DNA of 64,000 bases from contig NC_135725.1 in NCBI RefSeq assembly GCF_964656455.1, positions 52,149,688 through 52,213,687 of the forward strand, written 5' to 3'. The notes below the pieces were generated by a model, which saw only the letters and a list, made by a program, of their open reading frames with translations, made no database searches and was not told the origin of the DNA. A program made the translations under genes and the position numbers. Source of the stretch: Halichoerus grypus (lineage: Eukaryota; Chordata; Mammalia; Carnivora; Phocidae). Of the stretch, positions 56,722 through 64,000 are shown one piece after another; position 1 is the stretch's first letter, and every line of letters begins with the position of its first letter.

Positions 56722-56911
56722 TTTTTTTTTTTTTTAAGATTTTATTTATTTATTTGACAGCGAGAGAGGGAACACAAGCAGGGGGAGTGGGAGAGGGAGA
56801 AGCAGGCTCCCTGCCGAGCAGGGAGCCCCATGCGGGGCTCGATCCCAGGACCCTGGGATCATGACCTGAGCCGAAAGCAGACGCTTAACTGACTGAGCCA
56901 CCCAGGCGCCC
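56722..56911 (-). mobile_element. CAN SINE, minus, young
   Basis: T tract, TTTGACAGCGAGAGAGGG, CCACCCAGGCGCCCC. CTTCTCTGG at 56710 and 56912 marks the target duplication. Confidence 0.94.
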
Positions 56912-57019
56912 CTTCTCTGGTTTTTAGGAACACCCTCTAAGCCTCTAAACTCCTGCTCAGTGTCCCCAGGGGAGAAGAAAGAAGCCAGTACTTTGGACTA
57001 GAATAGTGAAGGGATGGTG

Positions 57020-57310
57020 AAGGGAGTCGATGTTTACTGAGCTCCTGCCAAGCACTTTACATATAGGATCTCTTATGATCCTTGTCCACAACCCCCGGGG
57101 TGAGAAAATAGGAAGGGCAACAATATACATCACCGACCCAGAGCTTGACAACAATAATAGTTTTATCTGTACTGTGAGCCTTTTGCATACGTGCAGGATA
57201 CCCTTGCACTCAACTCTTCTTCAGCGGGAAGAGAGGTACTCTCACCCCCATTTTACAGATGAGGGGTGGAGGCTTGCAGTCAAAGAGCTACCTGAGAGTA
57301 GCAGAAATCA
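57020..57310 (-). repeat. MIR relics, minus (two adjacent pieces)
   Basis: TTTACTGAGCTCCTGCCAAGCACTTTACATATAGG-type text at 57030-57070, then a second MIR-like piece with CCCCCATTTTACAGATGAGG near 57246. The split or duplication of MIR here is unclear. Confidence 0.65.
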
Positions 57311-57344
57311 ACTCAAATCTTTTTTTTTAACTCAAATCTTTTTG

Positions 57345-57980
57345 CTCACATGAAGTACTCCTCTCAAACCACCATGTTCTCTAGCACAGCAGCTAGAATG
57401 GTTTTCTTAGAAGTCGAGGTAGATTACTTCATGTCTCTGCTCAAAACCCTTCACTGGCTCTCCATTTCCCTCAGAATAAAACCCAAAAACCTGACTGTGG
57501 TCTTACAGAATGTGACTACCCTCAATCGTCCCCATTTTCCCACTGCAGCCACACTGGCCTGCTTGCTGTTGCTCGAACATTCCAAACATGGTCTCTCCTC
57601 AGGGCCTTGGTATTTGCTCGTTTCCCCGTCTGAAGTGAACGTGCCCCAAGATGTCCAGGGACTCCATCCCTCATGCCATTCAGGTGTTGCCCCAGTATCA
57701 CTTTCTTAGAGTGGCCTTTCTGTCCTTGTGGTATGGAACAGCACTCCGTCACCCTCCAGTACTGTCCTTCGCTTCTCACCCCCTCACATCTCATACATGG
57801 GGTTATAGTCTGCCTCCCACCGCCACTCAAATAGAAGCTCAAGGAGAGAGAGGCCTGGGTCTTTGCTATCCTCTGCTGTACACCCCATGAAAGTCAGAGC
57901 AGCGCCTGGGGCTTGACAGGGGCTCAACCCGTACTTGCTGAGGGAGTGAACGAGTAAACGCAGGAGTAAGTGAAGGAATG
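57345..57980 (+). repeat. L2 element, long 3' half
   Basis: CTCAAAACCCTTCACTGGCTC, CAGAATAAAACCCAAAAACC, CCTTGGTATTTGCTCG, GTGTTGCCCCAGTATCAC and GGGAGTGAACGAGTAAACG follow the L2 consensus for over 600 bp. It is the best preserved L2 here. The open frames over it (106-119 aa) are incidental. Confidence 0.9.
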
Positions 57981-58060
57981 TTGCCTCCCTTCAGGGCACT
58001 AAGTTCCAAAAGGAAAATAATGAGGACTAAATATTCAGTTCAGCTTACAAATCTAGGGCT

Positions 58061-58270
58061 GGGGCACCTGAGGGGCTCAGTCGGTTAAGTGTCCGACTCT
58101 TGATTTCGGCTCAGGTCATGATCTCAGGGTGCTGGGATGGAGCCCCGCGTCGGCTCTGTGCTCAGCGGGGACTCCACATGAGAGTCTCTCTGTCCCTCTC
58201 CCTCTGCCCCTCCCCACTTCTCTCTCTCTCTCTCAAATAAATAAATGAATCTTTAAAACAAAAACAAAAA
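58061..58270 (+). mobile_element. CAN SINE
   Basis: GGGGCACCTGAGGGGCTCAG head and a tail with ACAAAAACAAAAAACA. Target duplication ACAAATCTAGGGCT at 58047-58060 and ACAGATCTAGGGCT at 58271-58284. Confidence 0.94.
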
Positions 58271-58359
58271 ACAGATCTAGGGCTCATCATGCTTTCCAAA
58301 GAGATGGCTGGCTGAGCCATTTACACTTGAGCTTTCATTTCCCAGCATTTCCTGAGTTC

Positions 58360-58920
58360 ATTCATTTAATCTTCCGTGCATTAAAATAAATCAAGCACTG
58401 GCCATCTCATGCATAAATTAAATTCAGCCCAACTTTATTACCTACTTTCAGAGGAGACTTTCACAACAGAGGCATTTGGTGAATGTGAAATATGCTGAAC
58501 ACCTATCTTGGTGTCATTTCTTTAATTCCGCTGATGTAGTCTGACCTAGGTTAACATCAGGCCCCCTGAAGAAACGAAAGCTATTAGTGGAATGTAACCA
58601 AGGCGTCATATTTAATAAAGACAGCTGAAGACAGATTTTATCGTTCTGTTTTCACGCCTTTGCAATATGTAGTTTTATGCCTTGCCAAAAATTTCAGGGG
58701 AGTGATGTACTTCATAAGCTTTTTGTATGAGGATCCTTGTGAGATCAGCTTCTAATGAATATTAATGGCTTTGAAAAGCTCGTATCTGGACGAGATAATT
58801 CAAAGACTGGTTGAAGCATGTATACCACTAATTGTACTTTGCCTGTAAATTGCAGTTACAGAAACAATTTGTCAGGAAACACTAATTGTGATTTTTAAAA
58901 ATTATTAAATGTACTTATAA
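58360..58920. promoter_or_regulatory. Candidate conserved non-coding element
   Basis: About 560 bp of repeat-free, AT-rich sequence dense in homeodomain and SOX-like cores. ACTAATTGT occurs twice (58828 and 58881) beside ACAAT and TAAT motifs, with TTTAATTCCG and several ATTA boxes upstream. This composition is typical of vertebrate enhancers, but conservation is not shown here. Confidence 0.3.
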
Positions 58921-59147
58921 AATGTTAAAAGATACGCCTTGAAAATCAGTTTTCTATGTCCTGAGTTTGTAGACAGAAAAAAGATGGAGTTGTATAGATG
59001 TCAGGTCTTGATAGGGTCAGGAAAAAAAGGCTGTCAATTGTCACCTGCACAGAAGTAGTATAAGTCATCCTAACAATACTAAAGAAGCATGAAATCTAAA
59101 AATACTAGAGTTGAGGTTTTGCTTGTGTTCTGCATAGAGAACCAGAA

Positions 59148-59365
59148 AGAGCATGACCTGGGGAGTCAGGCTGCCTGCATGCCATGCCATCCAACAAACA
59201 TCACTGGGGCTGATTATGTTTCAGGCACTGACCATGCCTGTGACTTGGGGTCATTTTACTACATTGGGCTTCAGTTTCCTCATCTGTAAATCAGGCATAA
59301 ATCCTGCCCTGCTGACTTACATCACAGTTAGGAAAATCAAGAGTGAAGAATAAATGACTAAGCAT
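59148..59365 (+). repeat. MIR relic
   Basis: GAGCATGACCTGGGGAGTCAGGC, CTTCAGTTTCCTCATCTGTAAATC and AAGAATAAATGACTAAGC are forward MIR. The middle is rearranged. Confidence 0.75.
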
Positions 59366-59689
59366 TACAACTCTTCTGGCTATTATTATTATTGCAAATA
59401 AATGCAAAAATTTCACCTGTTCTGTAGACATCTTTGGCCCCACACATAAGACAGTAAAAGTAATAACTATTGTTAAGAAACTTGTCCATGATTACAACAT
59501 TTCATGTCCCAAGCAAGCAACTACTGGTATAACTGTTGTTCTAAGACACCCTCACCTCTACTTAGACCCTGATCATTGGAAAATGTATGGAGGATTCAGT
59601 AGGAGTTTTTAAAGAGGAAAGACAATAAAGTTGGATTTATTATTATTTGGTTTCTGTTCTTCTCCTTAGAAAGCATAATGCTTGCACCA
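59366..59689. other. Unique AT-rich intron sequence
   Basis: A short TATTATTATTATT run at 59380-59393. Nothing else recognised. Confidence 0.45.
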
Positions 59690-59825
59690 TCACATGTGTA
59701 ATAACTTGTTTAGTATCTGTCTTTACCACAAGACTAGAAGATACATGAATTGTTCATCTGTTCAAACACAGTGCCTTCACATGGTAGACACTAAATAGCC
59801 GCAAGTAAGTATTTGTTTAATGAGT
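59690..59825 (+). repeat. L2 3' end relic
   Basis: CTAGAAGATACATGAATTG, CACAGTGCCTTCACATGGTAGAC and ACTAAATAGCCGCAAGTAAG resemble the L2 terminus. Confidence 0.6.
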
Positions 59826-59864
59826 AAGAGTCTAACTCAGACTCGATGCTTGTAACAGAAAAGT

Positions 59865-60105
59865 ATCAAATATTTATCCAGAACTTATTATATGCCAGGT
59901 ACTTTCTAAGTGATTTTGCATATATTAACTCATTCAATCCTCAAACCACTGTAGTAAATAAGTGCCAGTATGCTCACTTTACAAGTGAAAAAACAAGGAC
60001 ACAGGGAGGTTGAGCAACTTTCTGAAGGATATATAGCTAGTAAGTGGTAGAACTAGGACACGAATCTGGAAGGTTGGCTCCAGAGTCCGTACCCTTTAAT
60101 CCCTG
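59865..60105 (-). repeat. MIR relic, minus, nearly full length
   Basis: ACTTATTATATGCCAGGTAC, TTAACTCATTCAATCCTCAAACC, GCTCACTTTACAAGTGAAAAAAC, TAGCTAGTAAGTGGTAGAAC and GGCTCCAGAGTCCGTACCC. Confidence 0.9.
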
Positions 60106-61746
60106 CCCTAACGCAGGGTGGATATCTATGTACTGTGTACATGTCCATTGCCCCAGCTTCCTGACAGATAATCATCACTCAAACTGACTTAGCCTCTTGA
60201 CATCCCCCATGCTTGTGTATATGCTGTTAGATAACAAGGAAAATGGGAAAAGGACATTTGCAGATGTTTCTATGGCTTCTTAAAGACACTAAGACTAAAG
60301 ATAATGCACTTAGAAGAAAAAGGATTTGGCTGCTTTAGAGTCTCATCCCAAATAGTCATGACCAAGTGAAGCCAGGCCCAAGGCCTACTGGCCAGAGAAA
60401 GAGAGCTAATGTGGGTGAAGCTCAAACTGAAGGTCCAAAGAAATACTGAGGAACAGGGTAGTTTGCCTCATTTCAAATCAGGATGACTTTTTGCTATCCT
60501 TCTCCCATTTTGCTTCATTTCTCATATATTCTTAGGTAAATCAAACCCCACAACTGTGGGGAAGATCAACTCTGAACGATTCCTGTCACTGTCAAACCCA
60601 GTGAAGGAACCCCAGGGGCTGGTCACAAACTGCACAGGGCCCACTAGGCTTCTCAGTTAACAGGACTGCTGCTCGGAAGCCTGGCAGCTCTGCAGAGCCT
60701 GAGAGCGGAAGACCACTGTAAAGAGACTCTACAAAAGGAAATTCTGATGACGGGCTAATAGAAAAGTGTGATGTGTGTTGGCTACCAAGCAAGTAATATA
60801 TCAGACTGGAAAGCCAATCTGTGAATTGACACATACATATCAAGTTCCTACCACCTGCCATAGATTGGGGCTCCAGGGTTATAACTGGTACATCAATGGC
60901 AGCCATCCTCATGCCCCTAAGAACCAGAGTTCTAGACCTTCCTAGACCTCCCAGGACTGCTTCCACCCCCTTCTCAAGGCAGCTTCACTTATGCCCTGGG
61001 CTTGTATAAGATATGCCTATAATCCTTGGAATAAATTTCTTGCCCACCACCCCCAATTTATTGTTTGTTCCCTTAAACGACTTTTATAGTTAGCTTTGGT
61101 CAAAGAAAAACCCTATTCGAAGTCATTGGAGACAGATTTAGTAGTAGAATTTAGGACTTTTCAGAATTTAGAATAACAACATACTGGTAAAGATACTGCT
61201 TATCACATAACACCCCCAGCAGGGCCAAGGGCAATACCTTGGAATCAAACACATTAATATCTTTGTGGCAAAACCTAAGAATGCTCATATAAAGTTAAGT
61301 AAAAATATAAGTAACCTCATGCCGGATGAAAACACTTGTAGCTTTTAGACCTTTTCTGGGCTCTGGGATGGCTGATAATAGATTATAGACCCATATTTAT
61401 AACCCAAAGTCCAAAACAGTGGGCCTTACAAAACTGGATGTGCTCGGGGTGGGTGGATGGAAGACAGAGTTTGGGGGACCCATCAGAAAGCCTGAGGGCC
61501 CTTCCATCAGTCCTGTCCTCATTTCATTCCTCTTTTTCCTAGGACCGCCCCCCCCCCCAAGGTATTTCCAAACAATGTATTTCAAGCATACATTTTACCA
61601 CGCATTCATCAATCAAATCACAAACAGCTCAAAATGTGAGGCTAGAAAAGTCACAGAATTAAGTAAGGAAGACTGGTAACTGGCTTGTCCATTAGACAAC
61701 ACAGTGCTGATTCACATAGCAGAAGAAGGGCAATCTGCTTCTCTAT
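60106..61746. other. Unique intron sequence (1.6 kb)
   Basis: A C run at 61545-61558 is the only simple repeat. A 124-aa minus frame (60592-60966) has no recognised motif. GACACATACATATCAAGTTCC to GGGGCTCCAGGG (60830-60880) may be an L2 scrap. Confidence 0.45.
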
Positions 61747-61759
61747 GAAAAAAAAATAG

Positions 61760-62139
61760 GGAGGGTATGTGCTCTGGTAAGCGCTGTGAATTGTGCAAGA
61801 CTGTTGAATCTCAGATCTGTACCTCTGAAACAAATAATGCAATATATGTTAAGAAAAAAAAAGAAGAAGAAGAATGTAGCAGGAGGGGAAGAATGAAGGG
61901 GGGAAAATCGGAGGGGGAGAAGAACCATGAGAGACGATGGACTCTGAAAAACAAACTGAGGGTTCTAGAGGGGAGGGGGGTGGGAGGATGGGTTAGCCTG
62001 GTGATGGGTATTGAGGAGGGCACGTTCTGCATGGAGCACTGGGTGTTATGCACAAACAATGAATCATGGAACACTATATCTAAAACTAATGATGTAATGT
62101 ACGGGGATTAACATAACAATAAAAAATTTTTTAAAAAAA
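61760..62139 (+). mobile_element. L1 3' UTR insertion, carnivore type, 5' truncated
   Basis: GTAAGCGCTGTGAATTGTGC, GTACCTCTGAAACAAATAATGC, an internal A/GAA tract, then GAGAGACGATGGACTCTG, GGTTAGCCTGGTGATGGG, GAGCACTGGGTGTTATGC and ATTAACATAACAATAAAAAA. Perfect target duplication GAAAAAAAAATAG at 61747-61759 and 62140-62152. Confidence 0.93.
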
Positions 62140-62152
62140 GAAAAAAAAATAG

Positions 62153-62357
62153 AGCACCTGGGTGGCTCAGTCAGTTAAGGGTCTGCCTTCGGCTCAGGTC
62201 ATGATCTCAGGGTCCTGGGATCAAGCCCCGCATCAGGCTCCCTGCTCAGTGGGGATTCTGCTTCTCCCTCTACCCGCTCCCCTCCCCCCCCGGCTTGTGC
62301 TCTCTCTCTCTTTCTCTCTCTCACAAAAATAAATAAAATCTTTAAAAAACAAAAAAA
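62153..62357 (+). mobile_element. CAN SINE abutting the L1 copy
   Basis: AGAGCACCTGGGTGGCTCAG head, CTCACAAAAATAAATAAAATC tail. Left flank GAAAAAAAAATAG (62140-62152) and right flank GAAAAAAATAG (62358-62368) are its target copies, the left one shared with the L1. Confidence 0.94.
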
Positions 62358-62369
62358 GAAAAAAATAGT

Positions 62370-62595
62370 CTAATATTTACTCAATGCTTCCCATAGCAAA
62401 TGGTGCTAAGCCTTCAAATATAAGGTCTCATTCTAGCCTCTCTGTAAATTTTAGGGGGTAGGTGCTATTATTATCCCCATCTTATCTATGAGGACACAAA
62501 GACTTAGTAAGGTTAAGTAACTTGTCAGTAAGTGGCAACAGTGGGATTCCAACCTCTACTGTGTTGATAACAGAGCGCACACTCTTGATCTGTTT
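62370..62595 (-). repeat. MIR relic, minus
   Basis: ATTTACTCAATGCTTCCCATAGC, GGTGCTATTATTATCCCCATC, TTAGTAAGGTTAAGTAACTTG and GTGGCAACAGTGGGATTCC are reverse MIR. Confidence 0.88.
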
Positions 62596-64000
62596 AACTT
62601 GGTATAAATAAAGTCATCCACACTGAGTGGTACTCAAACCCAATTTTCTCAGTTATAAGCATCACTTAGGAAGGAAAGAAGGGTGATAGGTTTTGTGGTT
62701 GTTTTGTTTTCCTTCTTGCTAGGCATGAACGGGACAGGACGGTGCTTGTGTTGAGAGGTGGGGAGCAGTCTTGGAGAGCACAGCTTTTTAAGCCCTTACT
62801 GGTTGAGTACCACATATATTGGCCAAGCTCATGCACACAGAGGTCCAGGCAGGTGCCCAGGCTGCTGAGGAGCGAATCTCTCATTCGGGCACTAACTGCA
62901 CTCCTGTGGGGATTTGTGAAGCTGACTTGAGAATGTCAATGCCATCGCCTGTCACAGAGCTCTAGTTCATGTCTAGGCAACAGCTGCTGCTTCTTCAAAA
63001 GAAGTCCAGGCTCAGCTGAATTCTGATCTCAGAGTCCTACGTGACACTCTTGCCCTCCACCACCTCAGAATTCAAGGGGAAAATGAGCTGCTCCAGGTTC
63101 CCCAGGACTCATTTTCCCAGCTTGCATGATTTCCTCTTCTGCAGCCTCCTACTGCCCAGACAGGGAGGCCTGGCTTCAATCAGAATCATCTCCCATCCCC
63201 CACGAGTGCTTTGAAAGCAAGCGCTCAGAGTTCATTACAAGCACAGAGAAGTGGAAGAGAATGGAATGGGCAAGGACATTTGATTTTTCTTGCAGAACCC
63301 CATGCCTGTGTAGGCAAGATGGAATTTGCAAGCACACACTGGATTACCCTAGGTGCCAAATTCAGCAGAGGGCAGCCAAGTTTGCCAAGAGCAAAGGCAG
63401 AGTGAGTGCTACATGCCCTCCTAAAAGCAGATGTAGACATTCCAGGGCAGCGGGTGCAGAAAGCCTCCAAGGCTTGACTTCTTACCCATCTGCAGTGGAG
63501 TTCGGGGCCTGATGCAGCCCTAAGACATGGCTGCTTCCATTTTTTTCCCCCACCCCAGATCTAGTGCTAAGCCTCCTTACTACAATCCATACAGATTATG
63601 TTCCACAAAAGGAGAAATTTCAGTAACTGATACGGCACCAATGGGCAAGCATCCCAAAAGAGTATCTGGTTATCTCCTAGGGAAAAGGAAATGCCAGTGA
63701 GCGTGAACCACTTCACCTGCCAGACCATTCCCATGTGGCCAGCATCAAACATTCCTTTGGAGTGACCAGTCTGAAGAGAAATGTCTGCACAGACAAGCAT
63801 AATCTTTTCATAGCCAGCCACCTCTATGCCCCAGTCACTCTGTTGGTGACTTAATGTCAACCCAGGTGGTCATGCCTTTATAGTAACTAGGTGTGTAAAA
63901 GCTGCCACCGAAATCTCAGATTCCTAACTAACTTGAGATGTGGATTTATTCCAGTTTGTTGGCTCTTCTCCTCCCCCACCCTCAAGTTCAAATGCATAAA
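62596..64000. other. Unique intron sequence to the window end
   Basis: No repeat, RNA gene or exon is recognised. A 128-aa plus frame (63126-63512) has no domain signature. The MOB3B exon expected upstream in this direction is not reached. Confidence 0.5.

Larger units (their letters stand above)
1358..64000 (-). other. MOB3B: Inferred large upstream intron of MOB3B (rest of window)
   Basis: The preceding MOB3B exon should carry the N-terminal start (about 140 residues ending at a glycine). No open frame in the rest of the window matches it, nor any other recognisable exon. The simplest reading is one intron more than 62 kb long, consistent with the large introns of mammalian MOB3B. The strand bias of L1 and L2 fragments supports minus-strand transcription. 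An undetected alternative or non-coding exon cannot be excluded. Confidence 0.7.

Noticed and set aside
1..64000. CRISPR array, phage, operon or other prokaryote-type system
   Set aside because: The window is mammalian intron DNA. Regular repeats are microsatellites or retroposons, and no spacer-repeat structure exists.

Overview
The window is nuclear DNA from a carnivoran mammal. About two dozen tRNA-Lys-derived CAN SINEs are scattered through it, each with the head box GGCGCCTGGGTGGCTCAG (or its reverse complement) and a CT-rich, AATAAA-containing, A-rich tail. The younger copies carry the CAGCGAGAG..GAACACAAGCAGGGGGAG body I associate with arctoid carnivores (bears, seals and relatives). 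The dog-type and cat-type young SINE bodies are absent. L1 fragments also end in the carnivore-type 3' UTR. The species cannot be read more finely than this from the sequence.

Only one coding segment can be supported: a 203-bp internal exon at 1153-1355 on the minus strand, encoding 67 complete residues of MOB3B (MOB kinase activator 3B). It has a polypyrimidine tract plus AG acceptor and a GTGAGT donor. The split-codon phase matches the MOB3 reading frame. No earlier MOB3B exon and no terminal exon (the last nine codons plus 3' UTR) can be found. So 1-1152 is most likely the following intron, and 1358-64000 is most likely part of one very large upstream intron. In human, MOB3B is a long minus-strand gene with large introns at 9p21, next to IFNK and C9orf72; neither neighbour is visible here.

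Layout: 1-1.4 kb holds the exon and its flanks. From 1.4 to 13 kb there are SINEs, MIR/L2 relics and a 360-bp TG/TA microsatellite. From 13 to 20.6 kb come a SINE with a rearranged 5' junction, an old L1 3' end, a CRE/octamer pair and a MER5A/MER20 cluster. From 20.6 to 37 kb lie mostly ancient MIR/L2/hAT relics in unique sequence. From 37 to 48 kb come a SINE with a transduced tail, a Tigger-type element, a long L2 tract and an ERV LTR remnant. From 48 to 58 kb L1 3' ends and SINEs are packed more densely, including two SINEs at one target site. From 58 to 64 kb there is a candidate conserved non-coding block and an L1/SINE pair sharing one target site.

Every L1 fragment, the LTR remnant and most L2 fragments point to the + strand, antisense to MOB3B, as expected inside a minus-strand transcription unit. 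CAN SINEs show no such bias (12 plus, 11 minus). I found no RNA gene, CRISPR array, complete protein gene or undescribed molecular system. The unusual signals are retroposition junctions and a few candidate regulatory blocks. All repeat names rest on pattern recognition, not on a database search.
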